From NCBI RefSeq assembly GCF_018687555.1, contig NZ_CP061296.1, forward strand, positions 868,001 to 932,000: a DNA stretch of 64,000 nucleotides. The letters are read 5' to 3'. Made by a program: the position numbers and the translations under genes. Position 1 is the stretch's first letter. Each line of letters begins with the position of its first letter. Positions 1 through 10,713 of the stretch are shown piece after piece. This DNA comes from Polynucleobacter sp. MWH-P3-07-1. Its GTDB lineage: Bacteria; Pseudomonadota; Gammaproteobacteria; Burkholderiales; Burkholderiaceae. The notes under the pieces are model-generated. The model was not told the DNA's origin. It saw only the letters and a program-made list of their open reading frames with translations, and did not search any database.

Positions 1-351
1 AACAAAGACTTTGGCATCAGTTTGGATTGTCTTCAAACGACGATCATCGTCGGGAGTGCTGAACATCGTTCTTGCAGCAACAATCACCGCCGGATTGAGC
101 TCAACAACGGTATTGATGACAGATGGGCAGTGACGATAGGTAAATTTAGTCAATGCCCCCGTACCCAATCCAAGCTGAGCGACCTGCATCTTCGGTTTGG
201 TTTTAAGAAATAAGAGCCAAGCCATCATTTGCTGGTTGTATTCAAGATAAATCTCATCGGGATCGCGGATGCGCATTGCCCCTTGAATTAGTTCGCTACC
301 AAAATGGAGATAGCGAATACCGCCACTCTCCGAGAAAGTAACGGGTTCCAT
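1..351 (-). CDS. Spermidine synthase-like protein (N-terminal part only)
   Basis: The reading frame starts with ATG at 351 and runs off the left edge, so 117 N-terminal residues are visible and the C-terminus is missing. Residues 61-66 read GLGTGA, the glycine-rich nucleotide loop of the SAM/decarboxylated-SAM fold, and VELNP at 83-87 supplies the acidic residue ending the second strand. The preceding region with GGIRYLHFGSELIQGAMR resembles the N-terminal beta-hairpin domain of the spermidine/spermine synthase superfamily. It lies 10 bases behind purL and could be its last co-transcribed partner. The canonical spermidine synthase loop is GGGDG; here it is GLGTGA, so polyamine synthesis is not assured and a methyltransferase-fold relative is equally possible. 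The start has no clear Shine-Dalgarno. Confidence 0.72.
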   Translation of the reverse strand, partial: MEPVTFSESGGIRYLHFGSELIQGAMRIRDPDEIYLEYNQQMMAWLLFLKTKPKMQVAQLGLGTGALTKFTYRHCPSVINTVVELNPAVIVAARTMFSTPDDDRRLKTIQTDAKVFV

Positions 352-361
352 AGCCAACAAC

Positions 362-3300
362 TTAGTTGGCCCAGCGTCGGGCATTGCGGAACAAGCGAAG
401 CCAAGGGCTTGCACCGTCCGGTGTATCCAGCCACTTGGGCGGGCACCAGCTCATTTGCACAGCTCTAAATACGCGCTCAGGATGCGGCATCATGACCGTA
501 AAACGACCATCTGCAGTCGTTACACCCGTTAAGCCACCTGGGGAACCATTCGGATTTAGAGGGTAAGTTTCGGTAGCTTGACCGTAATGATCTACAAAAC
601 GTAGCGTGGCCAGATTTTGATTCAAAATCGTTTCAAGATTCCCTTGTTGGCTAAAGTTTGCATAACCTTCACCATGGGCGATTGCAATCGGTAGTTGGCT
701 GCCAGCCATGCCTTGAGTAAAGATACTTGGTGATGGCATGACCTCAGCCATTACCAAGCGCGCCTCGTACTGCTCTGATTGATTGCGAGTAAATTTAGGC
801 CACGCTTGCGCTCCGGGAATAATGCTCGAAAGATTACTCATCATTTGACAGCCATTGCAAACGCCTAACGCAAAGCTATCTTGACGATCGAAGAAAGCCG
901 AAAATTGATCTCGCAGAGCTGCATTAAAGAGGATGGTTTTAGCCCAGCCCTCACCGGCGCCTAATACATCGCCGTAACTGAAGCCACCGCAAGCAATCAG
1001 GCCGCGGAAGTCTGCCAATTGCGCTTTTCCAGATAGTAAGTCAGACATATGCACATCATGGCTATCAAAACCAGCTGAGTGCACTGCATAAGCCATTTCT
1101 ACATGGGAATTGACGCCCTGCTCTCGCAATATAGCAACCTTCGGCCTCAGATTTTTTTGAATGAATGGTGCGGAAACATTGTCTGAAATATCAAAACTCA
1201 GTTTGGGGGACATACCTGGATCTGTCAGATCATCTAAGCGCTGAAACTCACTGTCAGCGCACTCGGGGTTATCACGCAATCTGGCAATTTGATAGCTGGT
1301 GTTACTCCACATTTTTTGGAGTACTTGACGAGGTTCAGAGAAGATTTTTTTGGCGTCACGCCAAATCTCGATATTGCCATTGTGATTTGGCGTCGCAATC
1401 ACATGACTATGCGCACTTAGGCCATGATCGCGAAGTGTTGAGAAAACTACGTCACGTTGCTCACGGCGAACCTGAATAACAACGCCTAACTCTTCATTAA
1501 ATAGAGCTCGCAAAGTTTGTTCATGGCGACGTCCTTCAATTTGTTGTGCCCAATTCTTCGCATCGCCGTAATCAGGCTCGTGATCGCGATCCAGGGTAAT
1601 CATATCGACATTGATTGAAACGCCGCAGTGACTTGCGAAAGCCATCTCTGATATGCAAGCAAATAGACCGCCATCGGAACGATCGTGGAAGGCCAAGATT
1701 TTGCCGTCCTGCTTCAAAATACCGAGAGCTGTTACAAGAGACTTTACATCTTCAGGATGATCTAAATCGGGGGTCAAATTACCGGACTGATTGAGGACTT
1801 GAGCCAAAATGCTGCCAGCCATACGATTTTGACCTTTACCGAGGTCGATCAGAATCAATTCACTCTCAATGGGCTTTCCATCAGAATCATTGAGCAATAG
1901 TAATGGGGTGAGAGTTTTGCGAACATCGGCCACTGCCGAAAAAGCAGAGATGATTAGTGAGACCGGGGCAGTTACCTTTTTGCTATCTGAGCCATCCTGC
2001 CACTCAGTCGACATAGATAGAGAATCTTTGCCAACTGGAATAGAAATTCCGAGCGCTGGGCAAAGCTCCATTCCGATCGCTTTAACTGACTCATACAGTT
2101 TGACATCTTCGCCAGGAGAGCCGCAAGCTGCCATCCAGTTTGCGGATAACTTGACACCATGAAGATCTGAAATATCTGCCGCCAATAGATTGGTTAGCGC
2201 CTCACCCACTGCCATGCGAGCTGCCGCTGGTGCATTGATGACAGCTACAGGTGTCCGCTCTCCCATGGTCATGGCTTCGCCACGGTATCCCTGGTAATCC
2301 ATCAAAGTGACAGCACAATCAGACACGGGTACTTGCCATGGACCGACAAAAGGATCGCGAGCATTTAAGCCGCCAACCGTTCGGTCGCCGATCGTAATTA
2401 AGAAGGATTTACTCGCTACCGTAGGTTGCTGTAAAACCCAGGCAATACAGTCAGCCAACTTAGCGTCGGTGAGATTGAGGTCGGAAAAATGCTGCTCAAC
2501 AGTTTTCACTTGGCGATGCATACGGGGTGGTTTACCCAGCAAGACTTCCATCGGCATATCGATTGGTAAAGCAGCCTCAGGATCATCAGATTGTTTGCTA
2601 TCGCTGAGCTGAAGCTGTCGCTCATCTGTTGCAACCCCAACAATGGCATAGGGACAGCGCTCACGCTCACAAAGCGACTTCAGTAGGTCAATATCGTCTT
2701 CTGCAATTGCCAGTACATACCGTTCTTGAGATTCATTGCACCAAATCTCAGCTGGACTCATGCCGCTCTCCTCGAGCAGAATATTCCTAAGCTGGAACTG
2801 CGCACCTAAATTAGCGCCATCGGCTAATTCAGGAAATGCGTTTGAGAGACCACCGGCGCCAACATCATGAATCGAGACAATTGGATTATGTTCACCCATG
2901 GATCGGCAGGCATTAATCACTTCTTGAGCGCGGCGTTCCATTTCTGGATTGCCACGCTGTACTGAGTCAAAATCCAGATCGGCAGTATTTGTACCAGTGG
3001 CTACCGAGCTACCTGTTGCCCCACCCATACCAATCCGCATTCCAGGACCACCTAGTTGCACTAGTAAGTGCCCAGCCTGAATCGGTTTTTTGTGTGTATG
3101 AATTGAATCGATCGCCCCAATCCCGCCCGCAATCATGATGGGCTTGTGATAGCCTCGACGCGAACCAGCTAAGGTTTGCTCAAATACGCGGAAATATCCG
3201 CCCAAAATTGGTCTACCGAATTCATTATTGAAAGCGGCTCCACCTAAGGGGCCATCAATCATAATTTGCAGAGGGGTCGCGATCCGCTCCGGCTTCCCGT

Positions 3301-4399
3301 AAATTTCTGCTTCCCAGGGTAAATCTGTTCCTGGGATATTCAGATTCGACACAGAAAAACCGGTTAACCCTGCTTTCGGCCGTCCACCAATTCCCGTGGC
3401 ACCTTCATCTCGTATCTCGCCACCTGCACCAGTTGATGCACCAGGAAATGGCGCAATTGCCGTTGGGTGGTTATGGGTCTCCACTTTCATCAATGTGTGG
3501 ACCAAACGAGTCTCTTTTTGATATTGCTGTTGGTGTCCCTGTGGCTGCCATACTTCGGCTTCGCAACCTTCCATAATCGCCGAGTTATCCGAATATGCCA
3601 CCACCGTACCTTCTGGGTGGAGTTGGTGTGTGTTACGAATCATGGCAAACAAAGAGCGATCTTGTTCTACGCCATCAATTGTCCAGCTAGCATTAAAGAT
3701 TTTATGGCGACAGTGCTCACTATTGGCTTGAGCAAACATCATTAACTCGACGTCGCTAGGATTACGCTCCAGACGTTGAAAGTTTTCTAAGAGATAAATA
3801 ATTTCATCCTCAGAAAGCGCTAAACCCAATTCTTGATTAGCTTGATCGAGGGCTCGCTTGCCCTCACTCAGGATGGGGATGCGTTTGAGGGGACGATCTG
3901 ACAAGCTTTGATACAGAGGATCAACAGCGACAATATCCCGAACCACAGCCTCGGTCATACGGTCATGAAGTGAAGCCAAAATGGCATCAGTTTGTTTGAC
4001 ATCTAACTCTTGACTACTTTGCCAAGAGTACTGAATGCCTCGCTCAATCCGCAGAATGTCCAAGCCACATTGACGGGCTATCTCTGTGGCCTTACTGGCC
4101 CATGGAGATACAGTACCAAAGCGCGGTATCGAAATGGCTTGATATTTTTGATTGGAATCTTTGTTGAACCAACTGCCCTGCGCTTTTAAATGACTAACAA
4201 AAGGGTCGCCATAAGTTAATAACTGACTTAATAATTGGCGGTTGTTTGGTGATAACTCTGTATCAGTCCAAATGAAATGAATATATTGCGCTTCGATAGC
4301 CTCTAACTGGATGGCTTGAGCGGAGAGCGAAGCTAAAAGTCGCTGTTGGCGAAAGGCTGAAAGCGCATCGGCCCCGGGTAGAAAACTGAAAAATGACAT
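362..4399 (-). CDS. purL: Phosphoribosylformylglycinamidine synthase (PurL, large fused form)
   Basis: Converts FGAR, glutamine and ATP to FGAM, the fourth step of purine synthesis, in the cytoplasm. At 1345 residues it is the proteobacterial single-chain form, fusing the PurS-like, synthase and glutaminase parts that are separate in Gram-positives. The first synthase half carries [19 protein letters not shown] and the EIRDEGATG motif. The C-terminal class I glutamine amidotransferase domain has GVCNGCQMM, whose nucleophilic cysteine is near residue 1180, and [10 protein letters not shown] near the end for the catalytic His/Glu pair. ATG is preceded by no evident Shine-Dalgarno, and only 28 bases separate it from the upstream ppiD-like gene, so it is probably co-transcribed. 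No truncation or frameshift is seen. Confidence 0.97.
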   Translation of the reverse strand: MSFFSFLPGADALSAFRQQRLLASLSAQAIQLEAIEAQYIHFIWTDTELSPNNRQLLSQLLTYGDPFVSHLKAQGSWFNKDSNQKYQAISIPRFGTVSPWASKATEIARQCGLDILRIERGIQYSWQSSQELDVKQTDAILASLHDRMTEAVVRDIVAVDPLYQSLSDRPLKRIPILSEGKRALDQANQELGLALSEDEIIYLLENFQRLERNPSDVELMMFAQANSEHCRHKIFNASWTIDGVEQDRSLFAMIRNTHQLHPEGTVVAYSDNSAIMEGCEAEVWQPQGHQQQYQKETRLVHTLMKVETHNHPTAIAPFPGASTGAGGEIRDEGATGIGGRPKAGLTGFSVSNLNIPGTDLPWEAEIYGKPERIATPLQIMIDGPLGGAAFNNEFGRPILGGYFRVFEQTLAGSRRGYHKPIMIAGGIGAIDSIHTHKKPIQAGHLLVQLGGPGMRIGMGGATGSSVATGTNTADLDFDSVQRGNPEMERRAQEVINACRSMGEHNPIVSIHDVGAGGLSNAFPELADGANLGAQFQLRNILLEESGMSPAEIWCNESQERYVLAIAEDDIDLLKSLCERERCPYAIVGVATDERQLQLSDSKQSDDPEAALPIDMPMEVLLGKPPRMHRQVKTVEQHFSDLNLTDAKLADCIAWVLQQPTVASKSFLITIGDRTVGGLNARDPFVGPWQVPVSDCAVTLMDYQGYRGEAMTMGERTPVAVINAPAAARMAVGEALTNLLAADISDLHGVKLSANWMAACGSPGEDVKLYESVKAIGMELCPALGISIPVGKDSLSMSTEWQDGSDSKKVTAPVSLIISAFSAVADVRKTLTPLLLLNDSDGKPIESELILIDLGKGQNRMAGSILAQVLNQSGNLTPDLDHPEDVKSLVTALGILKQDGKILAFHDRSDGGLFACISEMAFASHCGVSINVDMITLDRDHEPDYGDAKNWAQQIEGRRHEQTLRALFNEELGVVIQVRREQRDVVFSTLRDHGLSAHSHVIATPNHNGNIEIWRDAKKIFSEPRQVLQKMWSNTSYQIARLRDNPECADSEFQRLDDLTDPGMSPKLSFDISDNVSAPFIQKNLRPKVAILREQGVNSHVEMAYAVHSAGFDSHDVHMSDLLSGKAQLADFRGLIACGGFSYGDVLGAGEGWAKTILFNAALRDQFSAFFDRQDSFALGVCNGCQMMSNLSSIIPGAQAWPKFTRNQSEQYEARLVMAEVMPSPSIFTQGMAGSQLPIAIAHGEGYANFSQQGNLETILNQNLATLRFVDHYGQATETYPLNPNGSPGGLTGVTTADGRFTVMMPHPERVFRAVQMSWCPPKWLDTPDGASPWLRLFRNARRWAN

Positions 4400-4427
4400 G
4401 CTTAGATTATAAGGTTAAACTAAGCAA

Positions 4428-5894
4428 TTACCCTCCAGCATTACCGGTATTAACGGGCTTTAAAGGGTTGATGATCTTCACATTAGCCGCATCGCGCCAA
4501 TAGCTCATAAAGCCAGCAAATTCTTCCTGCGCCGCTAATGCCTGAATTTGTTGCGCCTGAGCTTTATGGAGCGCAGGATCTGCACCACCAGCCTGCCTGA
4601 CCTGATCAATACGATATAGGGTTGTACCAACGCCCGGATTGGCTACTGAAACTACTGCCGGTAACTGCTTGCTGTCAACCGTCATGATCTGGTCCAAAGC
4701 AGTGCCTGCAAGACTTCCTGGCTTATTTCTAGAAATCCAGAAAGCTTTCGTAAATCCGGTTGAATTTTGTGGATCTGCTTTAAGGGCAACTAACTTTTCT
4801 GCAGCAGCATTCATAGCCAGCTTTTCTGCTGAACGTTGCGTCACTTGACGCTTGATTTCGCCACTCACCTCATCGAAAGCGAGCGTTTGCGCCGGATGAA
4901 AAGCAATCACCCGCGCAGATACATATATGCCAGGAGATACCTGAACCGCTTCAATATTGCGTTTATTTTTTACTGCATCATCGCTAAATAACGATTGAAT
5001 AACTTTAGGATTTGTTAAAGGATGCCCATAACTTAGACCAGATGCACCGCCACGCGTCAAGCGTTGCTGTTTTTGGATGTCGAGTTTTAACTTATCTGCA
5101 GCAGGCTTGAGGCTATCGGGTTGATCGTAAGTCAGGTTAGCAAATTGATCCGCCTTATCGGCTAAGACTTTGGCATCACCCTTTGGGTCTAACTTCAAGA
5201 CGATGTATTCAACATCAATATATTCAGGACTTTGAAACAGCTGTGTATTGGCAGCATAAAAGTCTTTTAGCTCTTGTGCAGATGGATTTACCTTACTCAA
5301 ATAATCCTTGGCAGTGAACTCAAGGGTTTGAACTTCTCGCTCTGACTCATACAAAGAAGAAATGATTTCCGATAGCTTAGGGCTCCCAAGTTCAGTCCGT
5401 GCAACAGAACCAACCAGTTGCTGAATCTTGAGATCAAAACTTTGGCTGGCATAGAACTGCTCTTCATTCATGCCATTGCTAGAGAGTAATTGCTTAAAAC
5501 GGACATCATCGAAGCTACCGTCTTGTCGATATAAAGCCCGAATTTGAGGAATACTTTGAAGGCTACGAATGAGCTCTTCCTTGCTAACCTGTAAGCGTAA
5601 TTTAGTTACAGCAAAACCGAGTAATTGTTGCTGTAGAAGTTCATTCAGAATAGCCTGGCGAAATGGCTGGCTTTGAGCAATTTGAGGGCTGCCACCAATC
5701 CGTTGAGCTTGTCGCTTGGCTGCGTTATCTACTTCTTGAGCGGTGATTGGGCGACCGTTCACTTTAATTAGGTCGGTTTCTTTATCGAAGAACCCGGTGT
5801 AACTGGAAATCCCGAACATCAAGAATGAAGGGACAATGAACAGCATCAGAACGATTTGCAGAATCTTTTGATGCTTACGAACGGTATCGAACAT
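4428..5894 (-). CDS. ppiD: PpiD/SurA-like periplasmic chaperone lacking a recognisable parvulin domain
   Basis: The N-terminus (MFDTVRKHQK, then a hydrophobic segment at about residues 12-30) is that of PpiD, a chaperone anchored in the inner membrane that faces the periplasm and meets outer-membrane proteins leaving the Sec channel. A SurA_N-type helical region follows, including VNGRPITAQEVDNA and RQAILNELLQQQLL. E. coli PpiD has 623 residues, this protein 488. Between the N-terminal chaperone part and the C-terminal helical part I find none of the parvulin landmarks, such as an ARHIL-type strand and a GGDLG-type loop. The deficit of about 130 residues fits loss of that domain. It would then be a chaperone without isomerase activity. 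It precedes purL by 28 bases and follows tRNA-Val. Confidence 0.85.
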   Translation of the reverse strand: MFDTVRKHQKILQIVLMLFIVPSFLMFGISSYTGFFDKETDLIKVNGRPITAQEVDNAAKRQAQRIGGSPQIAQSQPFRQAILNELLQQQLLGFAVTKLRLQVSKEELIRSLQSIPQIRALYRQDGSFDDVRFKQLLSSNGMNEEQFYASQSFDLKIQQLVGSVARTELGSPKLSEIISSLYESEREVQTLEFTAKDYLSKVNPSAQELKDFYAANTQLFQSPEYIDVEYIVLKLDPKGDAKVLADKADQFANLTYDQPDSLKPAADKLKLDIQKQQRLTRGGASGLSYGHPLTNPKVIQSLFSDDAVKNKRNIEAVQVSPGIYVSARVIAFHPAQTLAFDEVSGEIKRQVTQRSAEKLAMNAAAEKLVALKADPQNSTGFTKAFWISRNKPGSLAGTALDQIMTVDSKQLPAVVSVANPGVGTTLYRIDQVRQAGGADPALHKAQAQQIQALAAQEEFAGFMSYWRDAANVKIINPLKPVNTGNAGG

Positions 5895-5932
5895 GAAGGT
5901 ATCGCCGGTGTACTAGGCTAGGAATGGGGGGC

Positions 5933-6008
5933 TGGTGGGCGCTGACGGGATCGAACCGCCGACATTCTGCGTGTAAGGCAGACGCTCTACCATCTGAGCT
6001 AAGCGCCC
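5933..6008 (-). tRNA. tRNA-Val (anticodon TAC)
   Basis: The minus strand folds as a 76-nt cloverleaf. The acceptor stem is GGGCGCT/AGCGCCC, followed by discriminator A and an encoded CCA. The anticodon stem TCTGC/GCAGA encloses the loop CTTACAC, giving anticodon TAC and valine. The T-loop is GTTCGATCC-type. It sits between lon and the ppiD-like gene, in the same direction as both. Confidence 0.97.
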
Positions 6009-6068
6009 CAAATTATTACAGTCGAGATTGTAACCCAGGAGCCCTAACTTCGGTACTTTAGACCGAAA

Positions 6069-8501
6069 TTAGTGCTTGAGGACTTCCCCAACCGTTCCCT
6101 TTTCAGCTGCTTTACTCGCCTCACTAGCCTTTTTGGCCAACTCTTCGGGGCTTGGCTCAGGCAATGCCTCAGGTTTACGCTCCAAGGCAAGTTCGAGGAC
6201 ATTGTCGATCCAGCGCACCGGAACAATCTCAATTGCATTCTTGACGTTGTCAGGAATATCAATCAAGTCCTTTACATTTTCTTCTGGTATCAATGCCAAC
6301 TTGATGCCACCACGATGGGCAGCCAAGAGTTTCTCTTTGAGACCGCCAATGGGCAACACTTCGCCACGCAAAGTAATCTCACCGGTCATTGCCACGTCTG
6401 AGCGAACTGGAATGCCAGTCAGAACGGATACCAAAGCAGTAGTAATGGCAATACCAGCCGATGGACCATCTTTGGGAGTAGCACCTTCAGGAAAGTGAAT
6501 ATGGATATCTCTCTTCTCGAAGGATTCATCTGTGATCCCCAAGCGTCGTGAGCGTGAGCGCACCACAGTTCTGGCAGCCTCCACCGACTCTTTCATGACA
6601 TCACCCAAAGATCCGGTGCGAGTAATAACGCCCTTACCTGGCATGACTGCCGCCTCAATAGTCAAGAGATCGCCACCAACTTCAGTCCAGGCTAAGCCAG
6701 TTACTTGACCAATTTGATTCTCTTTTGCGGCTAAGCCAAAGTCATACATGCGTACAGAAAGGAATTTCTCCAAATTATCCGCATTCACAACAACAGGCGC
6801 AGACTCTTTTTTAAGCAAGAGAAGCTTAACGACCTTACGGCAGATTTTGCTGATCTCACGCTCTAAAGACCGCACACCAGCTTCACGCGTGTAATAGCGA
6901 ATCATGCTGCGCACTGCGCTTTCCTCAATCTTCAACTCATCTTTCTTCAAGCCATTATTTTTGACCTGCTTTGGAATGAGATAGTTCACGGCAATACTGG
7001 TTTTTTCATCCTCGGTATAACCAGCTAGACGAATAATTTCCAAGCGATCTAATAAAGGACCAGGAATATTTAAAGAGTTTGCGGTAGCAACAAACATCAC
7101 ATCTGAAAGATCAAAGTCCACTTCAACATAATGATCTTGGAAAGTATTGTTTTGTTCTGGATCTAAAACCTCTAGCAAGGCGCTAGCTGGATCACCTCTG
7201 AAGTCCATTCCCATCTTGTCTACTTCATCCAGTAAGAACAAAGGATTACGCACGCCAACCTTAGTTAGGCTAGTCAGAATCTTGCCAGGCATCGACCCGA
7301 TGTAGGTGCGACGATGACCCCGAATCTCAGACTCATCTCGCACACCGCCTAATGCCATCCGCACAAACTTACGATTTGTCGCACGCGCAATTGATTGGCC
7401 TAAAGAAGTCTTACCAACGCCAGGAGGGCCTACCAGACAGAGAATAGGCGCTTTGACACGATCAACGCGTTGCTGAACAGCAAGATACTCCAAGATGCGT
7501 TCTTTGACCTTATCCAAACCATAGTGATCCTCATCCAAAACCTTCTCGGCATTGGTTAGGTCATTATTGATTTTACTTTTCTTCTTCCAGGGCAAGTTCA
7601 CCAAGGTGTCGATGAAGTTACGAATGACTGTTGCTTCAGCAGACATGGGTGACATGAGCTTGAGTTTTTTCAACTCGGACTCGGCTTTTTTTAACGCCTC
7701 TTTTGGCATGCGAGCAGTTTTGATCTTCTTCTCTAACTCCTCCAGATCAGCGCCCTCTTCTCCTTCGCCCAATTCTTTTTGAATGGCTTTGACTTGCTCG
7801 TTCAAGTAGTATTCGCGCTGACTCTTCTCCATCTGACGCTTCACACGTCCACGAATACGTTTTTCAACTTGCAAGATATCAATCTCACTCTCGAGGTCAG
7901 CTAAGAGACTTTCGAGGCGTTGAACAACATCATTCATTTCAAGCAAGCGCTGTTTCTGCTCAAGCTTGACTGGTAAATGCGCACAGATCGTATCCGCTAA
8001 ACGGCTAGGCTCGTCAATCCCCCCTAATGAAGACAAAATTTCTTGAGGAACTTTTTTGTTGAGCTTAACGTACTGATCAAATTGAGCCATGATGGCACGA
8101 CGTAAGGCTTCTGTTTCATGAGCATCTAGAGCGTTAATCGCTGTTGGTGTTGCCTCACAATTGAAGTAACCAAGACTATCTTCAATTTGACTCACTTCAG
8201 CGCGCTGGACGCCTTCAACCAATACTTTGACAGTGCCATCAGGTAACTTGAGCATTTGCAGAATATTGGCGATACAGCCCACTTCATAGAGGTCTTCTAC
8301 GGAGGGCTCATCTTTAGCTGCCGCTTTTTGGGCAACCAAGAGTACGCTCTTGCCAGTTTCCATAGCTGCCTCAAGGGCCTTAATGGATTTAGGGCGACCC
8401 ACAAACAATGGGATCACCATATGGGGGAATACAACCACGTCCCTTAAAGGGAGCAATGGGAGTTGAATTGGTTCAGAGGGTAGTAATAAGTGGCCAGGCA
8501 T
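6069..8501 (-). CDS. lon: ATP-dependent protease Lon
   Basis: Cytoplasmic AAA+ serine protease that degrades damaged and regulatory proteins. At 810 residues it is slightly longer than E. coli Lon (784). The substrate-binding N-domain begins [20 protein letters not shown], a coiled-coil region follows around 200-290, Walker A is GPPGVGKTS at 358-366, and the Ser-Lys dyad lies in [10 protein letters not shown] and [10 protein letters not shown] of the C-terminal protease domain. The tail is alanine- and lysine-rich. ATG at 8501 is preceded by a strong GGAGG site. The 179-base gap upstream carries sigma-32-like elements, annotated separately, which fits heat-shock control. It lies behind clpX, clpP and tig, making a proteostasis cluster. 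Confidence 0.98.
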   Translation of the reverse strand: MPGHLLLPSEPIQLPLLPLRDVVVFPHMVIPLFVGRPKSIKALEAAMETGKSVLLVAQKAAAKDEPSVEDLYEVGCIANILQMLKLPDGTVKVLVEGVQRAEVSQIEDSLGYFNCEATPTAINALDAHETEALRRAIMAQFDQYVKLNKKVPQEILSSLGGIDEPSRLADTICAHLPVKLEQKQRLLEMNDVVQRLESLLADLESEIDILQVEKRIRGRVKRQMEKSQREYYLNEQVKAIQKELGEGEEGADLEELEKKIKTARMPKEALKKAESELKKLKLMSPMSAEATVIRNFIDTLVNLPWKKKSKINNDLTNAEKVLDEDHYGLDKVKERILEYLAVQQRVDRVKAPILCLVGPPGVGKTSLGQSIARATNRKFVRMALGGVRDESEIRGHRRTYIGSMPGKILTSLTKVGVRNPLFLLDEVDKMGMDFRGDPASALLEVLDPEQNNTFQDHYVEVDFDLSDVMFVATANSLNIPGPLLDRLEIIRLAGYTEDEKTSIAVNYLIPKQVKNNGLKKDELKIEESAVRSMIRYYTREAGVRSLEREISKICRKVVKLLLLKKESAPVVVNADNLEKFLSVRMYDFGLAAKENQIGQVTGLAWTEVGGDLLTIEAAVMPGKGVITRTGSLGDVMKESVEAARTVVRSRSRRLGITDESFEKRDIHIHFPEGATPKDGPSAGIAITTALVSVLTGIPVRSDVAMTGEITLRGEVLPIGGLKEKLLAAHRGGIKLALIPEENVKDLIDIPDNVKNAIEIVPVRWIDNVLELALERKPEALPEPSPEELAKKASEASKAAEKGTVGEVLKH

Positions 8502-8557
8502 GGGGCAAATCCTCCAAAGTAGTCAATTCTCGATAAATACCCAAAATAATATAAACA

Positions 8558-8622
8558 CTATATGGGGTAGGTATTTCTGAATAGGATACTACCTATATGG
8601 GTCACACTTTGTGAAAAACAAG
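8558..8622 (-). promoter_or_regulatory. Candidate heat-shock (sigma-32-type) promoter region of lon
   Basis: On the minus strand two copies of a CCCATATAG element (8593-8601 and within 8558-8567) match the sigma-32 -10 consensus CCCCATNT; the proximal copy reads CCCCATATAG. The distal copy has CTTGTTT at 8616-8622, 14 bases upstream, as a partial match to the -35 CTTGAAA. Well-placed -10 elements in front of a classic heat-shock gene support the call; the -35 elements are weak. Confidence 0.5.
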
Positions 8623-8680
8623 GGGAAAATAGCCATAAATGAGCAAAAAAGGCTCAAAAAAGGGCAAAAAGACGAAAAAA

Positions 8681-10042
8681 TTAGGCTTTTTTACTTAAAT
8701 CAGACTGTTCGGCAGTTTGTTTGTAGACCAAAAGGGGCTTACCGCCCTCTTGAATGCTGCTTTCGTCGATCACCACCTTTTGGACATTCTTTAAAGATGG
8801 TAGGTCGTACATCACGTCCATTAATGAACCTTCAAGGATCGATCTAAGGCCACGAGCGCCGGTTTTACGGGCAATGGCCTTCTTGGCAATAGCTGATAGC
8901 GCCGCAGGTCTGACCTCAAGTTCAGAGCCTTCCATAGTGAGCAAGGCTTGATATTGCTTTACCAAAGCATTTTTGGGTTCGGTCAGAATCTGGATCAATG
9001 CTGCTTCATCCAATTGCGACAGAGTAGCCACCACAGGCAAACGACCAATTAACTCTGGGATCAGACCGAATTTAATCAAGTCCTCAGGCTCAACTTCAAC
9101 CAATAAATCAGTAATACCGCGATCATCTTTACCAGGAACGCTGGCATTGAAGCCAATGCCAGTCTTAGCAGTGCGTTGTTGGATCACTTTTTCTAAGCCA
9201 TCAAATGCACCGCCACAAATGAACAAAATATTGGTAGTGTCGACCTGGAGAAAATCTTGATTAGGATGCTTGCGGCCACCTTGAGGTGGGACCGATGCCA
9301 TCGTACCCTCAACCAATTTCAACAGAGCCTGTTGCACACCCTCGCCTGAAACATCACGAGTAATGGATGGGTTATCTGATTTACGAGAGATCTTGTCAAT
9401 CTCATCGATATAAACAATGCCGCGTTGCGCCTTTTCTACGTTGTAGTCGCAGGCTTGCAACAGCTTTTGAATAATGTTTTCTACATCCTCACCCACATAG
9501 CCCGCTTCAGTCAAAGTAGTCGCATCAGCCATCACGAATGGCACATCAAGCATGCGAGCCAAAGTTTGCGCAAGCAAAGTCTTTCCCGAACCCGTAGGAC
9601 CAATTAGCAAAATATTACTTTTGGCTAACTCGACGCCATCCACAATGGCTTTACCTGGTTTTGGCGTTTCTTTTTTATCAGTTGCCTCGACGGGTTTGCC
9701 ATCTTTATCCAGCTTGGGGGTCTTGGGTTTAGGTAAATACTGCAAACGTTTATAGTGGTTATAAACCGCTACAGCCAAAGTTTTCTTAGCGTGATTTTGA
9801 CCAATTACATATTGGTCTAAATTCTCGCGAATCTCATGGGGTGTTGGTAAAGCCGCTTCGCCATCATCTTTAGGAAGCTTGGCAATCTCTTCTTGAATGA
9901 TGTCAGTGCAGAGATCAATACATTCATCGCAGATGAAAACAGATGGACCAGCAATCAGCTTCTTGACTTCGTGCTGGCTTTTGCCGCAAAAAGAGCAATA
10001 CAGGAGTTTTTCTGAATCGCTGTTGGTTTTTTTATCAGTCAA
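8681..10042 (-). CDS. clpX: ClpX, ATPase subunit of the ClpXP protease
   Basis: Unfoldase that recognises tagged substrates and feeds them to ClpP. The N-terminal zinc-binding domain shows C16, C19, C38 and C41 (YCSFCGK and [10 protein letters not shown]). Walker A is [12 protein letters not shown], Walker B is [10 protein letters not shown], and the IGF-type ClpP-docking loop appears as TGIGFNA. At 453 residues it is longer than the usual 420-430 because of a lysine/proline-rich insert before the Walker A motif (about residues 105-130). The start is TTG at 10042: no ATG or GTG in frame lies between the clpP stop and the zinc domain, and AGGTTA lies just upstream. It is 14 bases downstream of clpP and surely co-transcribed with it. 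Confidence 0.97.
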   Translation of the reverse strand: MTDKKTNSDSEKLLYCSFCGKSQHEVKKLIAGPSVFICDECIDLCTDIIQEEIAKLPKDDGEAALPTPHEIRENLDQYVIGQNHAKKTLAVAVYNHYKRLQYLPKPKTPKLDKDGKPVEATDKKETPKPGKAIVDGVELAKSNILLIGPTGSGKTLLAQTLARMLDVPFVMADATTLTEAGYVGEDVENIIQKLLQACDYNVEKAQRGIVYIDEIDKISRKSDNPSITRDVSGEGVQQALLKLVEGTMASVPPQGGRKHPNQDFLQVDTTNILFICGGAFDGLEKVIQQRTAKTGIGFNASVPGKDDRGITDLLVEVEPEDLIKFGLIPELIGRLPVVATLSQLDEAALIQILTEPKNALVKQYQALLTMEGSELEVRPAALSAIAKKAIARKTGARGLRSILEGSLMDVMYDLPSLKNVQKVVIDESSIQEGGKPLLVYKQTAEQSDLSKKA

Positions 10043-10056
10043 AATCGTAACCTGGC

Positions 10057-10686
10057 TTAAGGACGCTTTTCAATGACTTTATCAATCAGGCCATAATCTT
10101 TTGCCTGTTCTGCAGACATGAAATTATCGCGATCGGTATCCTTTGCAATCGTTTCAATCGACTGACCTGTGCGATCCGCAAGAATTTGATTCAAACGTTC
10201 ACGCAGATACAGAATCTCACGCGCTTGAATTTCGATATCTGAGGCTTGGCCACGAGCGCCACCCAAAGGCTGATGAATCATGACGCGTGAGTTTGGTAAG
10301 GCGTAACGCTTGCCTTTCTCACCAGCACACAATAGGAATGCACCCATGCTTGCAGCCATACCCATACACAAGGTACTGACATGCGGCTTAATAAATTGCA
10401 TCGTGTCGTAAATCGCCAGCCCAGCAGAGACGGAGCCACCAGGAGAATTAATGTAAAGAGAAATTTCTTTATCCGGATTCTCGCTCTCCAAGAAGAGTAA
10501 TTGCGCGATCACTAAGTTGGCAGTTTGATCATTCACTTCGCCAACCAAGAATACAACTCGCTCACGTAATAAGCGTGAATAAATGTCATACGCACGCTCA
10601 CCACGGCCAGAAGTCTCGATCACCATCGGCACTAAACCTAAACCCTGGGGTTCGATATGTTCAGAATGCATTTGATTTTGACTCAT
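10057..10686 (-). CDS. clpP: ClpP, proteolytic subunit of the Clp protease
   Basis: Serine protease that forms a double heptameric barrel with ClpX. The catalytic serine lies in [11 protein letters not shown], the histidine in [10 protein letters not shown], and the aspartate in the [10 protein letters not shown] region near the C-terminus. Length is 209 residues from ATG 10686, against 207 in E. coli. Another in-frame ATG at 10704 would add six residues (MSKVII); 10686 was preferred because AAGG lies at a suitable distance in front of it. It sits between tig and clpX, the standard tig-clpP-clpX order. Confidence 0.97.
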   Translation of the reverse strand: MSQNQMHSEHIEPQGLGLVPMVIETSGRGERAYDIYSRLLRERVVFLVGEVNDQTANLVIAQLLFLESENPDKEISLYINSPGGSVSAGLAIYDTMQFIKPHVSTLCMGMAASMGAFLLCAGEKGKRYALPNSRVMIHQPLGGARGQASDIEIQAREILYLRERLNQILADRTGQSIETIAKDTDRDNFMSAEQAKDYGLIDKVIEKRP

Positions 10687-10713
10687 GATGATGACCTTAG
10701 ACATTTGGTGTAA

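Noticed and set aside
4399-4411. TATAAT on the minus strand just before the purL ATG, suggesting a leaderless purL promoter
   Set aside because: No -35 element is found at 15-19 bases, and the preceding gene is only 28 bases away, so read-through is simpler.
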